A DNA stretch of 64,000 bases from Sporolactobacillus laevolacticus DSM 442 (GTDB lineage Bacteria > Bacillota > Bacilli > Bacillales > Sporolactobacillaceae), in the NCBI RefSeq assembly GCF_000497245.1, contig NZ_AWTC01000004.1, positions 157,633 to 221,632 on the forward strand. Direction: 5' to 3'. The position numbers and the translations under genes are program-made. The notes beneath the pieces are model-generated. The model saw only the letters and a list, made by a program, of their open reading frames with translations, ran no database searches and was not told the DNA's origin. This document shows, one piece after another, positions 8,221 to 15,549 of the stretch. Each line of letters begins with the position of its first letter. Position 1 is the stretch's first letter.

Positions 8221-8285
8221 GTTTATTCAAAATAGAAACGTCGTTCCACCAAGCGGAACGAACGTGAATGGGAGATTGAATAAAC
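8221..8285 (+). promoter_or_regulatory. Nested stem-loop in the transporter leader
   Basis: A 65-base element. The outer arms GTTTATTCAA (8221-8230) and TTGAATAAAC (8276-8285) pair perfectly. The inner arms TCGTTCC (8241-8247) and GGAACGA (8255-8261) pair perfectly, with ACG/CGT just outside them extending the stem across a one-base bulge. It ends 52 bases before the transporter start. It could be a DNA operator or a folded RNA leader. Confidence 0.5.
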
Positions 8286-8337
8286 AACACTGGGGAAGCC
8301 ATAACACAATTTAGAAAAAGAAGGGTAGAGAACAAGA

Positions 8338-9567
8338 ATGACAGAGTCAAGCAACACTTTGGAAATGAACGAGGAAGTTGGGTCTTATCAGCACAAGACT
8401 CTATGGGCGTCCATTGTTGGGTATGCAATGGACGGGCTTGATATGATGATGCTCGCATTCGTACTGCCATTAATTATTGCATATTATAGCCTTAATCCGG
8501 CACAAGCCGGAAGCATCTCGACCATTACCATGCTCGGCGTGGTTGTCGGCGGTTATGCCTTTGGTATTCTTGCCGACAGCTATGGACGTGTTCGCGTATT
8601 TACATGGACGATTCTCGTATTCTCCGTATTTACCGGACTATGCGCGTTCGCCCCGAACTTCGAAACGTTTAACATTTTCCGCTTCCTTTCCGGACTCGGT
8701 CTTGGAGGCGAGTTCGGGATCGGCATGACGCTCGTTACCGAAACGTGGCCGAAAAAACTGAGGACACGCGCAACCTCTTATGTTGCACTAGGTTACCAAG
8801 GCGGAACCATTCTAGCGACACTGGCCGCAGCGTTCATCGCGCCGCATTTCGGCTGGAAAGGCGTCTTCCTTGTTGGTGTTGTTCCTGCGCTGCTCGCTTG
8901 GTGGTCTCGTCGCAGTCTGAAAGAACCCGACATTTGGCTGAAAACAAAGGACGAAAAGAAAACGTCGATTTCGATTGTTGAGCTCTTCAAAGGCTGGCGC
9001 ATTACCGGCACAACCATCGGTCTGATCATCATTTGCAGCGTGCAGAACTTCGGTTATTTCGGCATTATGAACTGGATGCCGACGATGCTTGCGACGCAAC
9101 ACCACTACACAATTAACGGCACCGTGGTTTGGACGATTTCCACCGTTATCGGGATGGTTATTGGAATTATAACTTTTGCTTGGCTCGCAGATAAATGGGG
9201 CCGCAAACCAGCATACATGACGTTCCAAATTTGCGCAGCAATTATCGTATGGATTTATTTCCACATTGATAACCCGACGCTGCTTGTTGCTCTTGGCTCT
9301 GTCCTTGGTTTCTTCGTAAACGGAATGATGGGCGGTTACGGCGCGCTGCTTGCCGAACATTATGCAACGCGAGCACGTTCCACCGCTGAAAATATTATCT
9401 TTAACACCGGACGATTCATCGGCAGCTTCGGCCCGCTGATTATCGGATTCATGGCACTCAATCATTCGCTCAGCGCGGCGCTCGGCACCATTTCATTTGT
9501 TTATATCGTTGCGGCTTTGTCAATTCTCTTCCTTGTTCCGGAGACCAAAGGCAAGGATCTCGCGTAA
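8338..9567 (+). CDS. MFS transporter, aromatic-acid/H+ symporter (AAHS) type
   Basis: 409 residues with 12 predicted membrane segments. The first loop carries the MFS motif GILADSYGRVRVF (about residues 76-88), helix 1 has the acidic DGLDMMML, typical of AAHS carriers for benzoate-like acids, and the sixth-seventh loop repeats the motif as WLADKWGRKP. Family carriers import aromatic or heterocyclic carboxylates with protons. An IclR regulator follows after 27 bases and the pyrimidine-type operon after that, so orotate or a related ring acid is a reasonable substrate guess. The direct evidence is only the family. Confidence 0.8.
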   Translation: MTESSNTLEMNEEVGSYQHKTLWASIVGYAMDGLDMMMLAFVLPLIIAYYSLNPAQAGSISTITMLGVVVGGYAFGILADSYGRVRVFTWTILVFSVFTGLCAFAPNFETFNIFRFLSGLGLGGEFGIGMTLVTETWPKKLRTRATSYVALGYQGGTILATLAAAFIAPHFGWKGVFLVGVVPALLAWWSRRSLKEPDIWLKTKDEKKTSISIVELFKGWRITGTTIGLIIICSVQNFGYFGIMNWMPTMLATQHHYTINGTVVWTISTVIGMVIGIITFAWLADKWGRKPAYMTFQICAAIIVWIYFHIDNPTLLVALGSVLGFFVNGMMGGYGALLAEHYATRARSTAENIIFNTGRFIGSFGPLIIGFMALNHSLSAALGTISFVYIVAALSILFLVPETKGKDLA

Positions 9568-9594
9568 TCATCAAAAGGTATAAAGGGAAAGGAC

Positions 9595-10374
9595 GTGATC
9601 ACGATCGAATGGATGGACCGGTTTGTGAAGCTGATGGATCAAATCAGCGATTGTCCGGCTGCCGGCATTGGGATTGCGGAACTTTCTCGACAGACCCTGC
9701 TCAGTAAAGGCACCTTGCACCGCATGCTGCAGAGCATGATCGGTTATCAATTAGTGGTGCAGGATCCGGAATCGAAAAAATATATGCTCGGACCAAAATC
9801 AATGGCCTGGGGCAGCAGCTTTCTCCAGAACCGCGATCCGGTCGGCCTGCTTGCTCAGTACTGCAAGCAGGTGGGGGAGGAAACAGGCTTGTATGCATTC
9901 ATCTGCCGTTATCAAGTCGATGAAATCTTCTGCACGCATACGCATCAGCCGTCAAGCACCGGCAACAGCTTTTTCGTCCATGTCGGGCAGCGCATGCCGA
10001 TCCATGCGGCGGCTGCGGCCCAGATCATTCTGGCATTCCAACCGGACGAGGTTATTAATCGCCTGCTGGAAAAAGAAGCGCCGGATCCCTTTACGCCATT
10101 TACTTTGACCGACCCTGACGAGCTTAGAAACAAGATTCATGAAGCGCGAATCGAAAAAGTAGCGTATTGTGAGCAGGAACTCGAGCTTGGCACATCGGCA
10201 TTGTCCGTTCCCATTTTTCATGGCAAAGATCGGACATCGATCAGTATGAGCCTAGTCGGCGAGTATCACTACTTTGACACGAATAAAGAAAAATTGATTA
10301 AGGCATTGCAGCGAGTGGCGGAGCAAGCAAGCGACCATCTCACCTCAATGCAGGCACTTAGTTCACTATTTTAA
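9595..10374 (+). CDS. IclR-family transcriptional regulator
   Basis: 259 residues. The N-terminal winged helix-turn-helix (GIGIAELSRQTLLSKGTLHRMLQSMIGYQLV, about residues 23-54) is followed by the IclR effector domain with GQRMPIHAAAAAQIILAF and AYCEQELELGTSALSVPIF. GTG 9595 is used because AAAGGG lies 7 bases upstream; ATG 9613 is possible. It lies between the transporter and the M20/PyrK/PyrD operon and is followed by its own terminator, so it probably controls one or both. The inducer is unknown. Inverted repeats at 8148 and 8241 are candidate sites. Confidence 0.88.
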   Translation: MITIEWMDRFVKLMDQISDCPAAGIGIAELSRQTLLSKGTLHRMLQSMIGYQLVVQDPESKKYMLGPKSMAWGSSFLQNRDPVGLLAQYCKQVGEETGLYAFICRYQVDEIFCTHTHQPSSTGNSFFVHVGQRMPIHAAAAAQIILAFQPDEVINRLLEKEAPDPFTPFTLTDPDELRNKIHEARIEKVAYCEQELELGTSALSVPIFHGKDRTSISMSLVGEYHYFDTNKEKLIKALQRVAEQASDHLTSMQALSSLF

Positions 10375-10378
10375 AAAC

Positions 10379-10425
10379 AGCTGGCCAAAGAGAGATTTTC
10401 TCAAAAAGGCCAGCTCTATTTTCTT
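10379..10425 (+). terminator. Intrinsic terminator after the IclR gene
   Basis: The stem AGCTGGCC (10379-10386) / GGCCAGCT (10408-10415) has an inner hairpin GAGA/TCTC and is followed by CTATTTTCTT. It separates the transporter-regulator unit from the enzyme operon. Confidence 0.8.
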
Positions 10426-10519
10426 CATTGCATGCGAGAGAAAAGCGATTATGGAAAAGCATGGAGAGACGATCAGTGACGTAATCATTTAGGAAATGCA
10501 GTAAGGATGGCGATAAGCA

Positions 10520-11788
10520 ATGGTAGAGGCACTTCGAGTCAAACAGACAATGGATGAGGTTGGAAAAATCGGCAGCACGGACCGCGGGATGAAGCGGCTG
10601 GCATACAGTATAGAAGAAAAGCAGGCGACGGACTACTTTCGTGCGCAATGCAAAGCTGCAGGTTTGACCGTACGTATGGATGCAGCAGGTAATGTGATTG
10701 CCCGCAGGCCAGGCACTTGCCCGGATTTGCCGGCGGTCGGCATCGGTTCCCATCTCGATACGGTGATTGAAGGCGGAAAATATGACGGGACGATCGGCGT
10801 GCTGGCAGCATTGGAGATTGTGCGAGACCTGAACGATCGACACATACAAACGAAGCATCCGATTGACATCTTTGCCTTTGCCTGTGAGGAATCTGCCCGA
10901 TTCGGATTCTCGCAAATCGGCAGCAAAACGATGGCCGGGCTGATCGAACAAAAGGATATTGCCAGCCTCACAGATAAAGAGGGACGGAGCATTCAATCCG
11001 TGTTTGCTGAGCGCGGGCTCGACTTTACCCGCCTAGAAGAAGCGCGACTTCCAGAACACGCACTCGCTGCTTTTATGGAAATGCATATTGAACAAGGGCC
11101 CATGCTCGAAGGAAAAAATCTGCCGATCGGCGTGGTGAGCGGAATCGCTGCACCCACACGTTTCAACATCTGCGTGAAGGGGCATGCGGCTCATTCCGGA
11201 TCGACACCGATGAACCAGAGACAGGACGCCTTGATTGGCGCTGCTGAGATTACGATCGAACTCGAAAAAGCTGCGCGACTCGAGATGGAGCACGGTACGG
11301 TAGCCACGGTTGGCGATATCGAGATTGCTCCGGGTGCGATGAATGTTGTCCCAGGAGAAACCCATCTTAAGGTCGATATTCGCAGCATCTCACGCGCGTC
11401 CAAAGACCGTGTCGTTCAACTTCTCTACACATTCCTCGATCATCTGCGCGAGGCGCGTCATTTGCAGATCGATTGCACCTTGCTCAGCGACGAAACGCCG
11501 GTTCGTATGGATCCGGGCGTGATTGCCACTTTTGAAAACGTCTGCCGGGAGAAAAAGATTGACTTCATCTGCATGCCGAGCGGAGCAGGACATGACACCA
11601 TGAACATGGCTGCCCTGTGCCCCGTGGGAATGATCTTTGTTCCATCAATCGGCGGGATCAGCCACCATCCCGATGAGCATACCGATCTGTCCGACATCAT
11701 CACCGGAATCGAAGTCTTGGAAGCGGCTGTCCTCGAACGGGCGGTCATCGAGTCAACCACGAAAGCGGGTGTAAAAGGCGCACTATGA
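10520..11788 (+). CDS. M20-family N-carbamoyl-amino-acid / ureido-acid amidohydrolase
   Basis: 422 residues, Zn-dependent hydantoinase/carbamoylase family. Metal-site motifs are in order: GSHLDTVIEGGKYDG (His and Asp, about residues 77-92), CEESARFG (Glu pair, about 124), MEMHIEQGP (His, about 191), and HHPDEHTD near the C-terminus. The dimerisation domain holds GHAAHSGSTPM. Such enzymes cleave N-carbamoyl amino acids, allantoate or ureidopropionate to amine, CO2 and NH3. It is the first gene of a coupled operon with PyrK and PyrD (ATGA overlap at 11785), so N-carbamoyl-L-aspartate (ureidosuccinate) is the inferred substrate. Ribosome site AAGGATGG. Confidence 0.85.
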   Translation: MVEALRVKQTMDEVGKIGSTDRGMKRLAYSIEEKQATDYFRAQCKAAGLTVRMDAAGNVIARRPGTCPDLPAVGIGSHLDTVIEGGKYDGTIGVLAALEIVRDLNDRHIQTKHPIDIFAFACEESARFGFSQIGSKTMAGLIEQKDIASLTDKEGRSIQSVFAERGLDFTRLEEARLPEHALAAFMEMHIEQGPMLEGKNLPIGVVSGIAAPTRFNICVKGHAAHSGSTPMNQRQDALIGAAEITIELEKAARLEMEHGTVATVGDIEIAPGAMNVVPGETHLKVDIRSISRASKDRVVQLLYTFLDHLREARHLQIDCTLLSDETPVRMDPGVIATFENVCREKKIDFICMPSGAGHDTMNMAALCPVGMIFVPSIGGISHHPDEHTDLSDIITGIEVLEAAVLERAVIESTTKAGVKGAL

Positions 11789-12567
11789 AAACGTTCAATG
11801 CAAAAATTATGACCAATCAATCGGTAAGCACGCGTTACTGGCAGATCACGCTTGACGTATCCGCAATCGATATGCCGGTTCAACCCGGCCAATTTTTCCA
11901 TATCCAGTGCGGTGATGCGTGGAAAAATCCGCTTCGGCGCCCGCTCAGTGTTTATCACTATAACCGAGAATTGCGAACACTCGAATTCCTGTATCTTGTC
12001 AAAGGAACCGGCACGCAGCAGCTGACCCTTAAGAAAAAAGGCGACATGCTGAACCTGATCGGACCGCTCGGGCAAGGGTTCACGCTGCCGGAACAAGGAG
12101 CTCTGCTTCTGGTTGCACGCGGTGTCGGCGTGGCAACGCTGCACGCCTTAGCGCGGGAGGCGCGTTCCGAAAATAAGCGCGTGCACGTGATTATCAGCGC
12201 GCGTACTCCCGAGGATCTGTTGACCGTTGAGACACTGACCCATATTGGTGCAACGGTGCACACGGTGACGGATGAAGAGGAGACCAGCTCAGTAGAATCG
12301 GTGCGGAGCCTTTCGGAAAAATTGATTCGAGAAGAAGGGATCTCAGCGATCTATACCTGCGGATCACGCCGGCTGAGCAAGCTCGTTCAAGAACTGGCAG
12401 ATGAATATCAGTTGAAAGGCGAGCTCGCGACCGAAGCCCATATGGCATGCGGCATCGGCGACTGCTATGCCTGCGCCTGCACCATCCGTAAAGGTAACCA
12501 GCTGAAAACGGTCCGCGTTTGCACCGACGGCCCGGTATTCCCAATCAGTCAGGCGGTGCTGCAATGA
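11785..12567 (+). CDS. pyrK: Dihydroorotate dehydrogenase electron-transfer subunit (PyrK-like)
   Basis: 260 residues. The FAD-binding beta-barrel contains NPLRRPLSVYHY (about residues 51-62), and the NAD-binding part contains LLLVARGVGVATLHALA, where typical PyrK has GGGIGVAP. The C-terminal [2Fe-2S] site is MACGIGDCYACAC and a fourth Cys in VRVC (about residues 220-246). PyrK passes electrons between NAD(H) and the FMN of class 1B PyrD. It overlaps the amidase stop by 4 bases and the pyrD start by 4 bases, so the three proteins are translationally coupled. The ARGVGV change in the nucleotide loop is a mild oddity. Confidence 0.88.
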   Translation: MKTFNAKIMTNQSVSTRYWQITLDVSAIDMPVQPGQFFHIQCGDAWKNPLRRPLSVYHYNRELRTLEFLYLVKGTGTQQLTLKKKGDMLNLIGPLGQGFTLPEQGALLLVARGVGVATLHALAREARSENKRVHVIISARTPEDLLTVETLTHIGATVHTVTDEEETSSVESVRSLSEKLIREEGISAIYTCGSRRLSKLVQELADEYQLKGELATEAHMACGIGDCYACACTIRKGNQLKTVRVCTDGPVFPISQAVLQ

Positions 12568-13472
12568 CAGATTTAACCGTGAAAATCAGCAGTCTGACCT
12601 TGAAAAATCCGATCATGCCTGCATCCGGCACGTTCGGATCCGAGCTCGCGCCTCTGCTCGATATCAACCGGCTCGGTGCCATTGTTCCCAAAAGTATTAC
12701 CCTGTCCGAACGCGGCGGCAATCAAACACCGCGCGTCTGCGAGACAGACGGAGGGATGATCAATTCGATCGGCATTCAAAGCAAAGGCATTGAGCATTAC
12801 ATTGCGAACATCCTGCCAAGTTATCAGGACTTCGAACCGCCGTTGATCGCCAGCATTTCCGGGGAATCCATCGAAGAATTCGAGAACCTCGCCGAACGAC
12901 TAGACCGAGAGCCAAGCGTCGCCGCACTCGAACTCAATATCTCATGCCCAAATTTGCGTGATCACGGACAAGCCTTTGGCATGAGCGCGGACACAACCTA
13001 TCAGCTGCTCGGAAAAGTGCGTGCGGTTACTACCAAACCGCTGATCGCCAAACTGACGCCGAATGTCACCCGGATCCAGGACATCGCTGAAGCAGCAGAA
13101 CGTGGCGGTGCCGATGCGCTCACGGTCGCCAATACATTCCTTGCGATGGCGATCGACACAGAATCACGCAAACCGCGGATTGGCAATGTAATGGGCGGGC
13201 TATCCGGAGCAGCCGTCAAACCGCTCATCGTTCGCTTCATTTATCAAGTGCACCAAGCGACTAATCTGCCGATTATCGGCAGCGGCGGCGTGATGAACGG
13301 GCAGGATGCCATCGAAATGATCCTCGCCGGCGCATCAGCTGTACAAGTCGGCACCGCAACCTTTATCCAGCCAAACGCCATGAATACGATCACGGACGAG
13401 ATCACCGACTACCTCGTTCGTCATCATATCAGCGCAGTCAAAGATCTTATCGGCCAGGTCAATCTTGACTAA
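12564..13472 (+). CDS. pyrD: Dihydroorotate dehydrogenase class 1B catalytic subunit (PyrD)
   Basis: 302 residues, FMN-dependent TIM barrel. The start TVKISSLTLKNPIMPASGTFG, the active-site loop ELNISCPNLRDHG (Cys near residue 134), AKLTPNVT, GGLSGAAVKPL and IIGSGGVMNG...GASAVQVGT are all standard. The tail after LIGQVNLD is short, with no 4Fe-4S domain, so it is not a dihydropyrimidine dehydrogenase. ATG 12564 overlaps the pyrK stop. Being coupled to an amidase gene rather than other pyr biosynthesis genes suggests it works in the reductive direction on orotate. A pyrD paralog is at 6124. Confidence 0.88.
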   Translation: MTDLTVKISSLTLKNPIMPASGTFGSELAPLLDINRLGAIVPKSITLSERGGNQTPRVCETDGGMINSIGIQSKGIEHYIANILPSYQDFEPPLIASISGESIEEFENLAERLDREPSVAALELNISCPNLRDHGQAFGMSADTTYQLLGKVRAVTTKPLIAKLTPNVTRIQDIAEAAERGGADALTVANTFLAMAIDTESRKPRIGNVMGGLSGAAVKPLIVRFIYQVHQATNLPIIGSGGVMNGQDAIEMILAGASAVQVGTATFIQPNAMNTITDEITDYLVRHHISAVKDLIGQVNLD

Positions 13473-13541
13473 AGGCAAGAAAATAGACACCTAACGTCTC
13501 GGGAATTATGATAAAGAAAAGATATTCAGGAGGGACTATCC

Positions 13542-14063
13542 ATGACCGATGCAATCACACTATCCGACACCGGCTTTCATTTCGGTGTTAAAGACGCACC
13601 ACTAAAACTCACTGTGATCACCAATCTCGCTTGCCCGCACTGCTCAGCCTTTTTCGACAACTACGAAACGGAGCTGCTTCCGGCAATCGAGAACAAACAG
13701 CTCGAACTCGTGCTCAAGCCGTTCGACAAGCCAAAGGAAGGCCTACTCAAAGGCAACCTGGTTCACCTGTTCCTCGATTACAAGGACCAGGCGAAAACCA
13801 ACCCGATCATCCTGCAGCTGTTCAAGGATCAAGCAGAATGGAAACAGCTCACCGATAACGAAATCAAAACCTATTTATCCGAAAACTACGGCCTGACCGC
13901 CCAGCCGGACAACACCGACTACAGCCTGACCATCACCCAGGAAGCAGTCAGCTTCGACGCGACCTCCGTGCCAACAGCGCTGCTCAGCCGCAAAGGCGCA
14001 GCTCCAGTGAAAGTTACGCAGGAAGAGCTGAAAAAAGAGCTCGAAACTTTAGCCGTAAAATAA
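13542..14063 (+). CDS. Thioredoxin-fold (DsbA-like) protein with CPHC motif
   Basis: 173 residues without a signal peptide, so cytosolic. The DsbA-type redox motif CPHC sits at about residues 31-34 (ITNLACPHCSAF), a helical insert follows, and a cis-Pro loop (SVPTALL) lies near residue 147. Such proteins exchange disulfides or serve as thioredoxin-like reductases. It follows pyrD by 69 bases with ribosome site AGGAGG and is closed by a terminator. A remnant of a second copy lies after the other pyrD at about 7120, so the gene travelled with pyrD during a duplication. Its link to that pathway is unknown. Confidence 0.75.
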   Translation: MTDAITLSDTGFHFGVKDAPLKLTVITNLACPHCSAFFDNYETELLPAIENKQLELVLKPFDKPKEGLLKGNLVHLFLDYKDQAKTNPIILQLFKDQAEWKQLTDNEIKTYLSENYGLTAQPDNTDYSLTITQEAVSFDATSVPTALLSRKGAAPVKVTQEELKKELETLAVK

Positions 14064-14077
14064 TCAGAATCGAAACT

Positions 14078-14110
14078 GAGGCCGGGCAAACATGTCTGGC
14101 CTCTTCTTTT
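14078..14110 (+). terminator. Intrinsic terminator
   Basis: The stem GAGGCCGG / CTGGCCTC (with one G-U pair) is followed by TTCTTTT, 14 bases after the thioredoxin-fold gene. Confidence 0.85.
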
Positions 14111-14122
14111 ACATAGAGTCGA

Positions 14123-14145
14123 TACAACTCGAGGATCGAGTTGTA
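14123..14145. repeat. Perfect 10-bp inverted repeat
   Basis: TACAACTCGA and TCGAGTTGTA are separated by GGA, just before the repeat array. No T-tract follows, so it is more likely a binding site or cruciform than a terminator. Confidence 0.6.
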
Positions 14146-14177
14146 ACCATTTTAGAGAAATTCGTATCGAATCAGCG

Positions 14178-14420
14178 GAAAGCTGTAACTAGTTGAGAAA
14201 AAGTTGTAACGAATTCCAAAAGTAGAAACGAACAAGAGAAAAGTCGTAACGAATCCAGAAAAAGTAGTAACTGAATGAGAAAAAGTTGTAACGAATTCCA
14301 GAAGTAGAAACGAACAAGAGAAAAGTCGTAACGAATTCCAGAAGTAGAAACTAACAAGAGAAAAGTGAAAACCAATCCTGAAAGTTAAAACCAGCGCATG
14401 AAAAGTTAAAACGAACAGGA
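14178..14420. repeat. Short interspersed repeat array, about 11 units of 17-23 bp
   Basis: Imperfect head-to-tail units of the type GAGAAAAGTCGTAACGAATTCC alternate with GAAGTAGAAACGAACAA. Two units (14243-14264 and 14317-14341) are nearly identical. A-tracts recur about every 20 bases, which is close to two helical turns. The style is the same as the array at 1054-1216. All reading frames are low-complexity, so no protein is proposed. Confidence 0.7.
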
Positions 14421-14603
14421 TCAACAAGGTGTGAACTTCATGGCTGATATCGATCTGAGGTACTATTTCGATAAAGTTACAGCTTCGGATAATCGTGACA
14501 CTGATCTTTAGGTCTTTTGGCAGTGCTCATTTTCTGATACTATGGAAAGACATAGAAGTCCAGCGTATTTTTTGGACTGCCCGGAAAAAAGGAGTTCGTC
14601 GAT

Positions 14604-15296
14604 GTGATTGGTGTCAGTGAAACTGTACAAAAGTTCATCCTTGATTATATCCGCAAGCGCGTGAAGCCTGGGGACAAATTGCCATCTGAACGCGAGATTG
14701 CGCGCATGCTTGAGGTCGGCCGCTCATCGGTTCGCGAAGCGCTGCAAAGCTTGTGCGATCGCGGGATTATCGAGAAGAGGCCGGGTAAGGGCAATTATCT
14801 GACGAACCGCACGATCGATGTGAATCAATTGGATTTGCGGCAATTGCTGCCGATTATCGATGCCGAGTCGTCACTCGATCTCCTTGAATTTCGCAGATCG
14901 CTCGAAGCCGAGAACGCCTATCTTGCAGCGCGGCGCCATACGCCCGAGACCATCGAACGTCTGCAAAGCGCAGTCGAAGAATTGGCCTTATGTGTCAAGA
15001 ACAAGCAATCCATCATTGTGCCGGATTTTAAATTCCATAATACGATCGCACATGCATCGCAGAACAAGGTCATGATTCAAGTGTATGACTCACTGACCGA
15101 CCTGTCCAAGAAGGTCCGGATTGAGATGGCGAGCAATGACGATATCGAACACGCGCTTTACTATCACACCGAGATTCTCGAAGCGATCAAAAAAGAAGAC
15201 GGCGAGAAAAGCAGCAGCCTGATGCGCCGTCATATTGAAGATGTCCTACTCCATTATAAAAAGATGCTCACAGAAATAAGCGGCATCGAACAATAA
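14604..15296 (+). CDS. GntR-family (FadR/FCD subfamily) transcriptional regulator
   Basis: 230 residues. The N-terminal winged helix has the signature KPGDKLPSEREIARMLEVGRSSVREALQSL (about residues 21-50) and RPGKGNYL for the wing. The all-helical FCD effector domain carries metal-ligand candidates in DFKFHNTI (Asp, His), YHTEILEAI and RRHIEDVL. Ligands of this class are usually small carboxylic acids bound through the metal. GTG 14604 follows AAAAAAGGAG. It lies upstream of the gamma-glutamyltransferase-like gene, whose leader contains a 20-bp palindrome of the right style, so it probably controls that unit. Confidence 0.9.
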   Translation: MIGVSETVQKFILDYIRKRVKPGDKLPSEREIARMLEVGRSSVREALQSLCDRGIIEKRPGKGNYLTNRTIDVNQLDLRQLLPIIDAESSLDLLEFRRSLEAENAYLAARRHTPETIERLQSAVEELALCVKNKQSIIVPDFKFHNTIAHASQNKVMIQVYDSLTDLSKKVRIEMASNDDIEHALYYHTEILEAIKKEDGEKSSSLMRRHIEDVLLHYKKMLTEISGIEQ

Positions 15297-15338
15297 TCGA
15301 CCTCATTTAAAAACATCTCCGAACAAAAAATAATTTCA

Positions 15339-15383
15339 CGGCTCCTCGATCGCGAACCCCGCGAGCAGAGGAGCCGATTCATT
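15339..15383 (+). terminator. Intrinsic terminator after the GntR gene
   Basis: A 9-bp stem CGGCTCCTC (15339-15347) / GAGGAGCCG (15368-15376) has an inner CGCG/CGCG pairing and is followed by ATTCATTT. Confidence 0.75.
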
Positions 15384-15429
15384 TAGAGACAACCGCCGAG
15401 CGTACCCATAAACCACCAATTCAAAAAAG

Positions 15430-15450
15430 TGTGTCATATAATCTGACACA
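15430..15450. promoter_or_regulatory. Inverted repeat TGTGTCA-N7-TGACACA containing TATAAT
   Basis: The 7-bp arms are perfect and the spacer TATAATC may be a -10 box. The core 15432-15448 nearly repeats the site at 8148-8164. Placed over a promoter it would act as a repressor site. No matching -35 is obvious. Confidence 0.55.
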
Positions 15451-15495
15451 AAAAAGCGAAAAAAATTTCAGAAGATTATAATTTAAAATATCAAC

Positions 15496-15515
15496 TGGTC
15501 ATACCGGTATGTCCA
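15496..15515. promoter_or_regulatory. 20-bp near-perfect palindrome, FadR/GntR-type operator
   Basis: TGGTCATACCGGTATGTCCA is symmetrical apart from one base pair and lies 35 bases before the start at 15550. The TGGT...ACC half-site style is that of FadR-subfamily regulators such as LldR and PdhR. The regulator encoded at 14604 is the natural candidate. Confidence 0.6.
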
Positions 15516-15549
15516 ATGATAGATAAACAGGTGAGGGGAAGCCAAGGAT

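Larger units (their letters stand above)
7982..8337. other. Divergent intergenic region with regulatory elements
   Basis: This region separates the amidotransferase gene (minus) from the transporter gene (plus). It holds the inverted repeat at 8148-8164 and the nested stem-loop at 8221-8285, listed separately. The rest is AT-rich with no credible ORF. Confidence 0.6.

Noticed and set aside
8812-9465. Minus-strand ORF of 217 codons opposite the transporter
   Set aside because: Composition is an antisense artefact of a membrane protein gene; no ribosome site.
10520-11788. Allantoate amidohydrolase call
   Set aside because: The family alone would allow it, but there is no ureidoglycolate or other allantoin gene nearby, while PyrK and PyrD are translationally coupled to it.
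10358-12144. Several minus-strand ORFs opposite the amidase and pyrK (up to 228 codons)
   Set aside because: They are shadows caused by the higher G+C of these genes; none shows motifs.
12564-13472. Dihydropyrimidine dehydrogenase (PreA)
   Set aside because: No C-terminal 4Fe-4S ferredoxin domain; the partner is a PyrK, not PreT.
14178-14420. Leu/Phe/Ser-rich ORFs on the minus strand (14152-14427)
   Set aside because: They are translations of the short repeat array, have no ribosome site and no protein-like pattern.
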